Below, in pieces: positions 48,170 to 57,107 of a stretch of DNA of 64,000 bases. The stretch's first letter is position 1, and each line of letters opens with the position of its first letter. Under the pieces are notes generated by a model. The model saw only the letters and a program-made list of their open reading frames with translations, did not search any database and had not been told where the DNA came from. Made by a program: the position numbers and the translations under genes. This stretch comes from Methylophilus sp. (GTDB lineage: Bacteria; Pseudomonadota; Gammaproteobacteria; Burkholderiales; Methylophilaceae): positions 20,907-84,906 of the forward strand of contig NZ_SSGF01000022.1 of assembly GCF_008015755.1 (NCBI RefSeq), in the 5' to 3' direction.

Positions 48170-48721
48170 TTAGATTTTGCCATCGAGGCCCATTTGATAA
48201 TACTTGTGCACGATTTTTTCCTGATTTTCTAACAACCAGTCAATGCTAGGCTCATTGCGCAAGGCTTTCTGAATCGCCTTGAAAGTCGCTTCGCGGTGAA
48301 TATCAAACAGCGCTTTGTGGTCGATTTTTTCTTGTTCCAAAATCGCCGGGCTTAACCACACTGAGACAATAATACCTAAGTCGTTGGCTTTCTCTTTCGG
48401 GATATCGCCGCTACGCACCGCATCGAGCACGCCATTAGCAATCGCGCCTTGCACCGTGCCCATCAATATATTGGTATAACGCGGGTCTTTCACCGTCACC
48501 TTGCTCACCATCAGTGTCGCCGGGCGCACCATAATGTCGGTATTCATAATCGCCAGCACACGGGTATGGCCTTTGACCTGGTCACCGAGCAGGTTGGCAA
48601 ATGCCGTGCCCATGGGGCCATTCATTTCGCCAATCGCAACTTCTGGTTCTGCTGCGGTGCCGGGTGGGCCGCCTGCGACCAGTGCTTCACCTACGCGCAT
48701 GATAATTCGTTCGTCAGACAT
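48170..48721 (-). CDS. Formaldehyde-activating-enzyme homologue, divergent
   Basis: A 183-residue Fae-family protein. VGEALVAGG, TAFANLL, PATLMVSKVTVKD and QGAIANGVLDAVRSGDIP align with the Fae core. In M. extorquens Fae, which condenses formaldehyde with tetrahydromethanopterin, the catalytic His17 sits just before the IIGPRGSP segment; here the corresponding stretch (AAEPEVAIGEMNGP) has no histidine. The C-terminus is longer (LLENQEKIVHKYYQMGLDG). So the fold is clear, but standard Fae chemistry is doubtful; Fae2/Fae3-like paralogues of unknown role are known in methylotrophs. Start ATG 48721 follows GGAAG with 5 bases between; 48724 is also possible. It is divergent from tkt. Confidence 0.8.
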   Translation of the reverse strand: MSDERIIMRVGEALVAGGPPGTAAEPEVAIGEMNGPMGTAFANLLGDQVKGHTRVLAIMNTDIMVRPATLMVSKVTVKDPRYTNILMGTVQGAIANGVLDAVRSGDIPKEKANDLGIIVSVWLSPAILEQEKIDHKALFDIHREATFKAIQKALRNEPSIDWLLENQEKIVHKYYQMGLDGKI

Positions 48722-48856
48722 CATTACTTCCTTTGCTATCAATGTTTTGTCATGGTAGGGGAAACTTGGGTTGAAAGCTACCTTTGCAGGCAGCAGAATG
48801 GCCTTTTTTATCGGTTCGCCATCACAAAACCATCCTCAGAAAAAGGTGATTAAGGC

Positions 48857-48885
48857 TTGAAGAAAAACGGGTTCTAGTGAATAAT
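48857..48885 (+). promoter_or_regulatory. Promoter of tkt
   Basis: TTGAAG (48857-48862) and AATAAT (48880-48885) are 17 bases apart. The roughly 100-base leader contains GCCTTT...AAAGGC, a 6-bp stem near the start of the transcript. The spacer 48743-48991 separates tkt from the divergent Fae-like gene and may hold shared control. Confidence 0.55.
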
Positions 48886-48991
48886 CTAGCCTTTCCGTAA
48901 AAGGCGTGTTTTCTGGCCTTTTTAAAGAATTCAATCAAGGTTTTGCAGCATTTTGTGTAAGACCGCTCACTTTCACTCTAGGGAGATAACA

Positions 48992-50977
48992 ATGGCAACT
49001 CGTGTCGACTTGTGCAACGCCATCCGTGCTCTGAGCATGGACGCTGTACAAAAAGCAAACTCCGGCCACCCAGGCGCACCTATGGGCATGGCTGAAATTG
49101 CTGAAGTGGTATGGAACCACAATCTGAGCCACAACCCAACTAACCCACAATGGGCTAACCGTGACCGCTTCGTGTTGTCTAACGGCCATGGCTCTATGCT
49201 GATTTACTCCTTGCTGCACCTGACTGGTTACGATGTGTCTATCGACGACATCAAAACATTCCGTCAATTGCATTCCAAGTGTGCTGGTCACCCTGAGTAC
49301 AGTTATGCACCAGGCGTAGAAACCACCACTGGTCCATTGGGTCAGGGTATCGCTAACGGCGTTGGTTTTGCAATGGCAGAAAAACTGCTGGCTGACCAAT
49401 TCAACAAGCCAGGCCACAACATTGTTGACCACTACACATACGTGTTCCTCGGCGACGGTTGTATGATGGAAGGCGTTTCTCACGAAGCATGTGCACTGGC
49501 TGGTACTTGGGGCCTGGGCAAACTGATCGCTTTCTGGGATGACAACGGTATTTCTATCGACGGCCACATTGAAGGCTGGTACACAGACGACACCGCAGGC
49601 CGCTTTAAAGCTTACGGCTGGCACGTGGTTTCAGTTGATGGTCACGACCAGGCGGCAATCCAAAAAGCGGTTGACGAAGCGAAATCAGTGACTGACAAAC
49701 CATCACTGATCTGCTGCAAAACCATCATTGGTAAAGGTTCACCAAACAAATCCGGTTCACACGACTGTCACGGTTCTGCATTGGGCGACGCTGAAGTGGC
49801 TGCTACCCGTGCTGAAATCGGTTGGGCGCACGAGCCATTCGTGATTCCTGCTGACGTATACGAAGGCTGGGATCAAAAAGCTAAAGGTGCTGCTCGTGAA
49901 GCTGCATGGAACGACAAGTTCGCTGCTTACGAAAAAGCATTCCCAGCAGAAGCTGCAGAATTCAAACGCCGTATGGCCGGCGAATTGCCAGCCAACTGGA
50001 AAGCACTGACTGACGCAATCATTGCTGAAACCAACGAAAAAGCTGAGAAATTGGCGACTCGTCAAGCTTCACAAAAAGCCATTACTGCGTTGGCGCCAAT
50101 CTTGCCAGAGTTCTTGGGCGGTTCAGCTGACTTGACAGGTTCTAACCTGACAGCCGCTAAAGAGTTCAAACACGTGAGCGGTAAAGAGCCAGGCAACTAC
50201 ATCTCTTACGGTGTACGTGAGTTCGGTATGGCTGCGATCATGAACGGTATGGCATTGCACGGTGGCTTGTTGCCATACGGCGGTACTTTCCACATGTTCT
50301 CTGACTACATGAAAAATGGTATGCGTATGTCTGCGTTGATGCATCAACGTGTGGTTTATGTGCTGACCCATGACTCTATCGGTCAAGGTGAAGATGGTCC
50401 TACCCACCAACCAGTAGAAAACACTTCTGGTCTGCGTTTGATTCCTCGTATGGATGTATGGCGTCCAGCTGACTCTACAGAAACAACCGTTGCATGGGTT
50501 GCTGCAGTAGAGCGCACTGAAGGCCCAACCAGCTTGGTATTAAGCCGTCAAGCAGTGCCAGGCATCAAGCACGACAGCAAAGACTTCGAGCTGATCCGCA
50601 AGGGTGGCTATGTATTCTCTGACGTCGCTGGCAAGGCTGATGTGATCATCATCGCTAACGGTTCTGAGTTAGATTTGGCGATTCAAGCGGCTGCAGAATT
50701 GAACGCTGCTGGTACTAAAGTGCGCGTGGTTTCTATGCCATCCACCAACGTATTCGACCGTCAAGACCAAGCTTACAAAGACAGCGTGTTGACACCAGGC
50801 GTTAAACGCGTGGCTGTTGAAGCTGCTCACCCAGACTTCTGGCGTAAGTATGTTGGTCTGGAAGGTGCAGTGGTTGGTATTGATACCTTCGGCGAATCCG
50901 CACCAGGCGGCGTACTGTTGAAACACTTCGGTTTCACAGTTGAGAACGTAGTCGCTACTGTTAAATCTGTTCTGTAA
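48992..50977 (+). CDS. tkt: Transketolase
   Basis: A 661-residue thiamine-diphosphate enzyme exchanging two-carbon units among sugar phosphates; in methylotrophs it belongs to the rearrangement phase of the ribulose monophosphate cycle. Seen: [35 protein letters not shown], the ThDP-binding [13 protein letters not shown], and [16 protein letters not shown]. Codons are strongly biased (GGT, GCT, CGT) compared with neighbours, indicating high expression. The ATG at 48992 after AGGGAG is the start; upstream in-frame codons lack a signal. It has its own promoter and terminator. Confidence 0.97.
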   Translation: MATRVDLCNAIRALSMDAVQKANSGHPGAPMGMAEIAEVVWNHNLSHNPTNPQWANRDRFVLSNGHGSMLIYSLLHLTGYDVSIDDIKTFRQLHSKCAGHPEYSYAPGVETTTGPLGQGIANGVGFAMAEKLLADQFNKPGHNIVDHYTYVFLGDGCMMEGVSHEACALAGTWGLGKLIAFWDDNGISIDGHIEGWYTDDTAGRFKAYGWHVVSVDGHDQAAIQKAVDEAKSVTDKPSLICCKTIIGKGSPNKSGSHDCHGSALGDAEVAATRAEIGWAHEPFVIPADVYEGWDQKAKGAAREAAWNDKFAAYEKAFPAEAAEFKRRMAGELPANWKALTDAIIAETNEKAEKLATRQASQKAITALAPILPEFLGGSADLTGSNLTAAKEFKHVSGKEPGNYISYGVREFGMAAIMNGMALHGGLLPYGGTFHMFSDYMKNGMRMSALMHQRVVYVLTHDSIGQGEDGPTHQPVENTSGLRLIPRMDVWRPADSTETTVAWVAAVERTEGPTSLVLSRQAVPGIKHDSKDFELIRKGGYVFSDVAGKADVIIIANGSELDLAIQAAAELNAAGTKVRVVSMPSTNVFDRQDQAYKDSVLTPGVKRVAVEAAHPDFWRKYVGLEGAVVGIDTFGESAPGGVLLKHFGFTVENVVATVKSVL

Positions 50978-51000
50978 TTTAAACAGATTCGCAGTATAAA

Positions 51001-51029
51001 AAACCGCCTCCTTGTGGGGCGGTTTTTTT
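51001..51029 (+). terminator. Rho-independent terminator after tkt
   Basis: AAACCGCC (51001-51008) pairs with GGCGGTTT (51018-51025), with a further T-run to 51029. It ends the highly expressed tkt transcript. Confidence 0.9.
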
Positions 51030-51154
51030 ATGCCCATATATAGGCAAATGCGCAGCGAAAGCGTTTTTAAATCTGTGCAAAGTAATAGGCGTGATCGTTT
51101 CACTATTGCGCAATTTTGGCCTGCCTGCTTTGGCCAATCAACAGATCACTGCAA

Positions 51155-52015
51155 CTAAGCAGTGAGCAAGTTAACCTGAACATTTACATGCAGTGCGGGC
51201 GTGATATTGGGGCCAATAAAACTGCCAGCCACCGGCGGTACTGATTCCGGGTCCCGCGCGACAGCAACGGCAATATGTTGTGTGCCGGTCACTTGGCCTG
51301 AGGTCGGGTCAAAGCCTTTCCAGCCGGTACCTGGCAGATAGACTTCTGCCCAGGCATGCGTGGTGGCGTTGCCAGCCTCGGTGGCGGGGGCATGTAAATA
51401 ACCGCTGACAAAGCGGCTGGCGAGTCCGAGGTTGCGACAGGCCTCAATAAACAGTGTGGCATAGTCGCGGCAGGAGCCGCTGCCATTGTTTAAGGTGGTA
51501 GCAGGCGCTTGCACCCCCGGCGCCTCACGTGCCTGATATCTAAATTGTGTATAAATTGCCTGGTTCAAATTGTTCAGCAACTCCACCGTATTGCGCTGGC
51601 CATTGAGCAAGCCCAGTTGTTGCAACCACTGGTTCACACGAAATCCGTCTGGTTCGAAAATCAACCGCTGATAAGCGGCTAAATCAGCCCATTCGGCTTG
51701 CGCATAAGCAAACGGATAGTTAGTTGCATAAGCCTCCATCCAGAAATCAAACGGCGCCTCTTCATAATGTTGTATCACAACCTCGCTGGCAATGGTCAGC
51801 TTGTCACTGGGTTGTAAAAAGGTGACAGTTGCCAGAGAGTTATCAAAGACATCGCGCGACCAGTGGATATGATAAGACGGTGAAATGGTCAGCAGAGAGG
51901 ACTCAATACGTAAGTCGTGCCCTTCACGCGGACGTATCAGCAAACAATGTTGTTGCAGGGTCACTGGGGATGAGAACACATACTCGGTCAGATGTTTGAT
52001 TTTAAGACGTTTCAT
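51155..52015 (-). CDS. Transglutaminase-like cysteine protease-fold protein (copy A)
   Basis: A 286-residue protein of the bacterial transglutaminase-like family (with N-terminal beta domain, then Cys-His-Asp core). The triad is visible: C182 in GSGSCRDYATLF, H220 in THAWAEVY, D236 in GFDPTSGQ. Family members act as proteases or amidases in unknown pathways. The 20-base gap and shared orientation with a second transglutaminase-like gene show a paired operon. Some relatives pair with alpha-E and circularly permuted ATP-grasp proteins; those partners are not here. Confidence 0.88.
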   Translation of the reverse strand: MKRLKIKHLTEYVFSSPVTLQQHCLLIRPREGHDLRIESSLLTISPSYHIHWSRDVFDNSLATVTFLQPSDKLTIASEVVIQHYEEAPFDFWMEAYATNYPFAYAQAEWADLAAYQRLIFEPDGFRVNQWLQQLGLLNGQRNTVELLNNLNQAIYTQFRYQAREAPGVQAPATTLNNGSGSCRDYATLFIEACRNLGLASRFVSGYLHAPATEAGNATTHAWAEVYLPGTGWKGFDPTSGQVTGTQHIAVAVARDPESVPPVAGSFIGPNITPALHVNVQVNLLTA

Positions 52016-52035
52016 CAGATGCGCATCCGGTAAAT

Positions 52036-52833
52036 TTAGCCTGGTGGTGCTGTGAGTTGCGTCACGCTGACATGCATCTGTTCAGGATGCAAGGCTGGGC
52101 CAAACTGGTTAAAAATGGCAACATCGGCAGCATCGTGGCCATAAGCCACAGTCACACGTCCGCCGCGCGGAAAAGGCTGGGTAGGGTCAAAGGTATACCA
52201 TCTGCCATTCACATACGCTTCAAACCAGGCATGAAAATCCATGGGATTCAGCTCATGTAAAAATCCCACGACCATCCGAGCGGGAATACACAAGCCACGA
52301 CACAAGGCGATGCCCAAATGCGCCAGTTCGCGGCAGACGCCCTCACGCTGCTGATTCACTTCGACAGCAGAGAGTTGGAAGTGCGTAGAGTTGGTGTTGT
52401 AGCGAACGTTGTGACGTATCCATTGCTCAATCGCCATCACCTGGTCGTAGCCTGGCCGCACATCAGCCACAATCTGCTGACCTAAATTAATCAGCTTGTC
52501 AGACTCACAGTAGCGCGAAGGCAGTAAATACGTCAGCACATGATCAGGCAGATGTTGCACATCCTCAAAGGGGGCGCCAGGGGCAGTATCAATCCCATCT
52601 GCCGTTAAAATATCCGCCGAGGTGCTGATGCAAAATTGCCCCACAGGGGCCATCAAGCGCTGACAAAGGTTGCCATAGGTATCGGTATATTCCACCACCG
52701 GCACACTCGGCGTCAACGTATAGGACTGACGTGCCACCCACTGTTGCTCACCACTGCGCGGTCGCAACATTAAAATAAAGGGGGTAGGGATACTGACATT
52801 AAAAAGGATGTTACATTCAGTACGTAGCCACAT
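52036..52833 (-). CDS. Transglutaminase-like protein (copy B)
   Basis: A 265-residue relative of copy A, more divergent. Its triad is C167 in [18 protein letters not shown]201 in [11 protein letters not shown] and D216 in [12 protein letters not shown]. Length and layout differ from copy A, so they are paralogues rather than a fresh duplication. It is the first gene of the pair, and a 263-base spacer without obvious coding content separates it from the divergent RIO kinase. Substrate is unknown. Confidence 0.87.
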   Translation of the reverse strand: MWLRTECNILFNVSIPTPFILMLRPRSGEQQWVARQSYTLTPSVPVVEYTDTYGNLCQRLMAPVGQFCISTSADILTADGIDTAPGAPFEDVQHLPDHVLTYLLPSRYCESDKLINLGQQIVADVRPGYDQVMAIEQWIRHNVRYNTNSTHFQLSAVEVNQQREGVCRELAHLGIALCRGLCIPARMVVGFLHELNPMDFHAWFEAYVNGRWYTFDPTQPFPRGGRVTVAYGHDAADVAIFNQFGPALHPEQMHVSVTQLTAPPG

Positions 52834-53096
52834 GCTTGATCCTTATGTGGGGTATTCCTCCCCATTCTAGCCTGCTTTGGCCAAGGCGGGACACAAGTTT
52901 TTCTCGCTATGCACGCAGGCATCTATTCAGACGGCTGTATTAAAGGCCCTATGCACTAGCGAGGGGCGGCTCCAGGCAGTGAATTCAAACAATGATTACT
53001 ATGCTGGTTTTCACCGCTGAAGACGAGATTTCGCAAGACTTGCATGATTTTTTAAATTTGATGGTAGTCTGACGGCCATTACTACTCGCGTATGAT

Positions 53097-53972
53097 ATGA
53101 AAACTCCCAAAAGATTAGAGCCGTTACTTGAAGATGGCGTGATAGATGCGGTGATCCGCCAGCTAATGAGCGGCAAAGAAGCTACCGTTTATGTTGTACG
53201 CTGTGGCGACGAAACGCGCTGTGCCAAGGTCTACAAAGAAGCCAATAACCGTAGCTTTCGCCAAAGCGTCGATTACACCGAAGGTCGAAAAGTTAAAAGT
53301 AGCCGTCAGGCACGGGCCATGGCCAAAGGCTCAAAATACGGCAAACAAGCACAAGAAGAAGCCTGGCAGAGCGCAGAAGTTGATGCCTTATATCGGCTGG
53401 CCGCTGCGGGTGTCAGCGTGCCAACACCCTATCAGTTTTATGAAGGTGTCTTATTGATGGATTTAGTCACCGACGCCGAAGGAAATGCCGCGCCCAGACT
53501 CAACGATGTGGTATTCACCGCAGAAGAAGCCCGCCATCATCACCAATCCTTGCTCAAAGAAGTGGTCCGCATGCTATGCGCTGGCATCGTTCATGGAGAT
53601 CTGTCCGAGTTTAACATCCTGCTCGGCGCCCATGGCCCGGTGATTATCGACTTACCCCAAGCGGTAGATGCGGCAGGCAACAACCACGCCATGAGCATGC
53701 TGGAACGCGATGTTGGCAACTTGGCTGATTTTTTTGGTCAATTTGCGCCTGAGTTAATCAACACGCAATATGGCAAAGAGATTTGGACGCTCTACGCGCA
53801 TGGTGCACTCACGCCAGAAACCGTACTGACAGGACGTTTTAAACAAGACACCAAGCCAGTAGATTTAAAAAGTGTCGTGCGAGTGATAGATGCCGTGCGT
53901 GAGGATGAGGCCAAAAAGCAAATCCGCTTGGCAGAAGCAAAAGCCGCGCTGCCCAAGCCCAAACGACCTTAA
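53097..53972 (+). CDS. RIO-type atypical protein kinase
   Basis: A 291-residue kinase of the RIO1/PA4780 bacterial group. The P-loop-like SGKEATVYVV, catalytic lysine about K44 in CAKVYKE, catalytic loop VHGDLSEFNIL (D168) and metal-binding IIDLPQAVD (D185) are intact. A lysine/proline-rich tail (KAALPKPKRP) follows. In eukaryotes and archaea RIO kinases act in ribosome maturation; the bacterial group's targets are unestablished. Start ATG 53097 lacks a strong ribosome binding site. Confidence 0.88.
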   Translation: MKTPKRLEPLLEDGVIDAVIRQLMSGKEATVYVVRCGDETRCAKVYKEANNRSFRQSVDYTEGRKVKSSRQARAMAKGSKYGKQAQEEAWQSAEVDALYRLAAAGVSVPTPYQFYEGVLLMDLVTDAEGNAAPRLNDVVFTAEEARHHHQSLLKEVVRMLCAGIVHGDLSEFNILLGAHGPVIIDLPQAVDAAGNNHAMSMLERDVGNLADFFGQFAPELINTQYGKEIWTLYAHGALTPETVLTGRFKQDTKPVDLKSVVRVIDAVREDEAKKQIRLAEAKAALPKPKRP

Positions 53973-54006
53973 ACATATGCCGCTAAAATGCGTGCGGATG
54001 GCGCAT

Positions 54007-54020
54007 AGAAAGCGCTTTCT
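54007..54020. repeat. 14-base palindrome between RIO kinase and yjdM
   Basis: AGAAAGCGCTTTCT is perfectly palindromic, about 35 bases after the kinase stop. GAGGCGGTTTTTT follows, so it could contribute to transcript ending, but the T-run is not directly adjacent. Confidence 0.4.
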
Positions 54021-54139
54021 TGTGAGGCGGTTTTTTGCACCTGCTATGACACAATTGCTTAGCGCGAAAAGCGAACTAGGTCATTCAATAATAACCTTGT
54101 AAAATATAAGGCTTTATTAATTGCCCCACGAAAGTCCGC

Positions 54140-54478
54140 ATGTCCACATTACCCGCCTGCCCACAATGCCAATCCGAATACACCTACGAAGACGGTGACA
54201 ACTACGTCTGCCCAGAGTGTGCGCACGAGTGGAGCAAGGTCGCAGCCACAGATTCAGACGAAGTGAAAGTCGTACGTGATGCCAACGGTAACGTACTGCA
54301 AGACGGCGATACCATCACCGTGATTAAGGACCTTAAAGTCAAAGGTTCTTCGTCAGTGGTCAAGGTGGGCACTAAAGTGAAAAACATCCGCCTGGTCGAT
54401 GGCGATCATGATATCGACTGCAAAATTGATGGCTTTGGCGCCATGAAGTTGAAGTCGGAGTTTGTGAAGAAGGCTTAG
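54140..54478 (+). CDS. YjdM/PhnA family zinc-ribbon protein
   Basis: A 112-residue protein with an N-terminal zinc ribbon made of two CxxC pairs (CPQC and CPEC within the first 32 residues) and the conserved C-terminal PhnA domain ([28 protein letters not shown], shortened here: [15 protein letters not shown]). Despite the historical name, YjdM is not required for phosphonate use and its role is unknown. It marks the left border of the A+T-rich island; the ATPase gene begins 8 bases past its stop on the opposite strand. Confidence 0.88.
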   Translation: MSTLPACPQCQSEYTYEDGDNYVCPECAHEWSKVAATDSDEVKVVRDANGNVLQDGDTITVIKDLKVKGSSSVVKVGTKVKNIRLVDGDHDIDCKIDGFGAMKLKSEFVKKA

Positions 54479-54486
54479 AAAATAGT

Positions 54487-56040
54487 TTAAATACTAAACT
54501 CTGTTACAACTGCTTTAAGAAATTGAATGATATCTTCTTCATGCTTTGTATGTTCTGCGGAGTCCTTAAAAGACTCATAGCATTTATTTTTCGCATCTGC
54601 GTCATCTGTAGCTAGTGAATGATTTACTAGCATTTGGAAGTAAGAGTGATGATCTGTATATTGCGCTTCTGCTTCCACATTTGCATTCGGATGTTTTTTT
54701 AAATATGCCTTCAATAGAAACTTCTCTGGTGCTTCATATGGATATAAAAACATTACCTTTTCAGACGAGTTTTCATGATAGTTTGAATAGTTAGAGTCGT
54801 TTTTATAGTCACCGTCAATTATTGCGCAATATCCAACTTTATTTTTCAATTGGGGAAAGTTTCTTTTATGTCGTTCATAATCAGTTTTAACTTCATTTAC
54901 TGGCCCAGACTCAATTATGTTAATTAACCTATCAAAATATGCGTGTGTTTGAGCTATTTTAATCATAATCTTTTTAATTAAGTAACTTGCAATATCATCC
55001 TCGCAATACAAGTTAATTAATGGGTAACCAATTGCATCCATTTTCGAGAGTGCTGCATGCACAGATATACCTTTAATGACTCTAACTTCATCGCCGTGGC
55101 TCTCGATAAATTTTCGTGAGTTTTTTGGAAAAGAAGACAATAAAGAGGGAGAGTGAGTCGTAATAATGAATTGTTTCTTATCTCTCCAAGCAATATATTG
55201 AATAATATCTGCTATTTTCCTTAATACTGAAGGATGAAAGCCAGCTTCCAATTCATCAATCAAAACTAATGAATCTTTTGCCGACTCAAAGATATCCTTA
55301 AGAAGGTTTATTGCAGACTCTTCACCTGAGGCTGCATTGTAAGTCGAGTAGTAATTTGAGCCCGCCTGTATTGAATAACAAGTTTTATTAATATGTGAAC
55401 CCATTTCGCTGATTTTCACATTTGATAAATTGAATATATATTCAAATGCTTGTTCAATTTCAATGTTTAGGCGATGGGGATTTGAGGCATTCGCTTTTCT
55501 GTATAACGTACTGGAAAAGCTTCTGGCAGGAAGTATTCTTTCTAAATCAATAAGCCTTACTTCACGAACTTTTATTTTTGCATTTGTTCTTTTAGAGCTA
55601 CTTTTCTTACCAAGTCCGCTCCAAGCTCCACTTTTGGCGAGCCTCTTACCTTCGCCATTAAAGTCTTGCTTTGCAACCCGCCAATCAATTTCATATGAGT
55701 AGTCTTTGGTTTCATTTTCCTTTGAGGTGAATGATAAAACATCTTTCCAAGCATGGTTCCTTAATTCGCCCGCTGGAGCAGTTGCATCAATCTTCTTAAA
55801 CTCTTCGTGACTACAAGCTAAAATTAAAAGTAAGCTTGTTTTTCCAATTTTATTAGTACCACTTATTACTGTTACAGGATGATCAAAACTGAGTTCAATA
55901 TTGTTTATGTGGCGAAATGAGTTTATCTTTAATTTTTTAATAAAGTGTCGAAAGCTATTTCCAGTGTTATCAAATACTGCAACGTTGCATCTATTTAACT
56001 TTTTCTTTGCGTCACCTATGTTTTGTAAGTTTAACGTCAC
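54487..56040 (-). CDS. OLD-like ATPase with C-terminal Toprim/DUF4435-type domain, defence candidate
   Basis: A 517-residue protein. N-terminal ABC ATPase: Walker A GTNKIGKT (61-68), signature SGEES (238-242), Walker B LVLIDELEAGFHP (258-270), H-loop H296 in TTHSPS. The C-terminal half has a Toprim-like pattern: E347 in YCEDD, D409-x-D411 in AIIDGDYK, and E436 in FLYPYEAPEKF. This matches OLD/AAA_21 nucleases and the nuclease partner of PARIS-type systems, which defend against phage. Translation starts at GTG 56040 behind GAAGG. The gene is visibly A+T-rich and differs in codons from its conserved neighbours, pointing to transfer. No partner gene is present, so it would act alone. Activity is inferred. 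Confidence 0.78.
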   Translation of the reverse strand: MTLNLQNIGDAKKKLNRCNVAVFDNTGNSFRHFIKKLKINSFRHINNIELSFDHPVTVISGTNKIGKTSLLLILACSHEEFKKIDATAPAGELRNHAWKDVLSFTSKENETKDYSYEIDWRVAKQDFNGEGKRLAKSGAWSGLGKKSSSKRTNAKIKVREVRLIDLERILPARSFSSTLYRKANASNPHRLNIEIEQAFEYIFNLSNVKISEMGSHINKTCYSIQAGSNYYSTYNAASGEESAINLLKDIFESAKDSLVLIDELEAGFHPSVLRKIADIIQYIAWRDKKQFIITTHSPSLLSSFPKNSRKFIESHGDEVRVIKGISVHAALSKMDAIGYPLINLYCEDDIASYLIKKIMIKIAQTHAYFDRLINIIESGPVNEVKTDYERHKRNFPQLKNKVGYCAIIDGDYKNDSNYSNYHENSSEKVMFLYPYEAPEKFLLKAYLKKHPNANVEAEAQYTDHHSYFQMLVNHSLATDDADAKNKCYESFKDSAEHTKHEEDIIQFLKAVVTEFSI

Positions 56041-56353
56041 TGATAAGCCTTCGATATTAAGTACTACAAGATAATGATGGTTCTGATTATTCAGTCATCA
56101 GGGATTCATGCAAGCTTTATTTATCAAATAAGTGTTTGTAAATATAAAAATATATTATGTTTCTGTAAGTAAAGCAACGCCAGACCAAACGTTCAAAAGC
56201 TAAGTTAGCATGAATGAGTATTGGAGTCGCGAGCTCCTAGCTATTCATGGCATCTGGGTCAGGTCTTGCAATCTAGCACGAGCAAAACGTCAGCCACTTC
56301 TTTTCTTGAGTTTGCACAATCATATCGCCATATGCGCCTGAGAGGCTGATGTA
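56041..56353. other. Noncoding spacer between the ATPase and vapBC
   Basis: No convincing frame is seen. It carries an interrupted inverted repeat: CATGAAT (56209-56215) and GGAG (56223-56226) pair with CTCC (56234-56237) and ATTCATG (56243-56249). The composition shifts from A+T-rich on the left to mixed on the right. Upstream of the ATPase start I found no convincing sigma70 boxes. Confidence 0.5.
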
Positions 56354-56396
56354 TTGACAGCTGCCCTTTAAGGGATATACTTAAAATATATATTTT
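56354..56396 (+). promoter_or_regulatory. vapBC promoter with two palindromic operators
   Basis: TTGACA (56354-56359) is a perfect -35, and TATACT (56376-56381) follows after 16 bases. CCCTT-T-AAGGG (56364-56374) is a palindrome in the spacer, and AAAATATATATTTT (56383-56396) a perfect 14-base palindrome at the start site. Autoregulation by the VapB-VapC complex is expected for this type of operon. Confidence 0.75.
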
Positions 56397-56409
56397 TTGA
56401 GGGTTGGTC

Positions 56410-56640
56410 ATGAAAACTGCCAAGTTATTTCAAAACGGACAAAGCCAAGCGGTTCGATTGCCCAAGGAGTTTCGTTTTGAGGGTGATGAAGTCATTATCA
56501 AGCGTTCAGGGAATGCTGTGATTTTGTTGCCTGCTAACCATTCGTGGGATGTTTTATTGAACAGTCTGCATAAGTTTAGCGACGACTTTATGGATGATCG
56601 TGCACAACCAGTGCCACAAGAGCGTGAGGACTTGTTTTAA
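56410..56640 (+). CDS. vapB: VapB-type antitoxin (AbrB/MazE fold)
   Basis: A 76-residue antitoxin. The N-terminal swapped-hairpin DNA-binding domain begins KTAKLFQNGQSQAVRLP and continues KEFRFEGDEVIIKRSG; the C-terminal tail (about 48-76) would wrap VapC. ATG 56410 lies 6 bases past GAGGG; the TTG at 56404 is not preferred. TAATG overlap with vapC indicates coupled translation. Confidence 0.92.
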   Translation: MKTAKLFQNGQSQAVRLPKEFRFEGDEVIIKRSGNAVILLPANHSWDVLLNSLHKFSDDFMDDRAQPVPQEREDLF

Positions 56641-57044
56641 TGAGGCTCATGCTGGACACCAATATCTGTATTGCTTTGATTAAGCAAAAACCTGCTGCTG
56701 TACTTAAAAGATTTAATGATTTTCAAGTGGGTGATATTTGTATTTCGAGCGTCACCTTGGCTGAGTTACGTTACGGCGTTGCTAAAAGTCAGTTTCAGGA
56801 AAAAAATCAGGCTGCTTTAGATGACTTTATTTTGCCTTTAGAAATTATGGTATTTGATGAGTCTGCGGCAAGCTATTATGGAGCTTTACGCGCAAGCCTC
56901 GAAAAAAAAGGCACGCCCATCGGGGCGATGGATTTAATGATCGGTGCGCACGCGCTAAGTCAAAACCTCACGATTGTTACTAATAATGTCAGGGAGTTTA
57001 ATCGCATCCCTAATTTGGTTGTTGTTGACTGGTTTAATGATTAA
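56640..57044 (+). CDS. vapC: VapC PIN-domain toxin
   Basis: A 134-residue ribonuclease toxin. PIN-domain acidic residues are visible: D6 in MLDTNICIALI, E in TLAELRYGVAK, D in GAMDLMIGAHAL, with the TNNVREFNRIPNL C-terminal signature. VapC toxins cleave specific tRNA or rRNA sites; the target here is unknown. It ends at a perfect inverted repeat that spans the stop codon. Confidence 0.93.
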   Translation: MRLMLDTNICIALIKQKPAAVLKRFNDFQVGDICISSVTLAELRYGVAKSQFQEKNQAALDDFILPLEIMVFDESAASYYGALRASLEKKGTPIGAMDLMIGAHALSQNLTIVTNNVREFNRIPNLVVVDWFND

Positions 57045-57047
57045 ACC
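57031..57047. repeat. Inverted repeat at the vapC end
   Basis: GGTTTAAT-G-ATTAAACC is a perfect palindrome overlapping the vapC stop codon. It marks the right border of the island and could be a transcript end hairpin, although no T-run follows directly. Confidence 0.5.
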
Positions 57048-57107
57048 TATTCCTCAGTTTTAACTCTCAAATATAATCAAGCCAATACTTATATAGGTCA
57101 TTTTTTC

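Noticed and set aside
48935..49624. 229-residue minus-strand frame opposite tkt
   Set aside because: Antisense shadow of a highly biased gene; cysteine/histidine/valine-rich nonsense without motifs.
54487..56040. A complete PARIS system
   Set aside because: Only one gene is present and it is shorter than known fused PARIS proteins; OLD-like single-gene system is the more careful reading.
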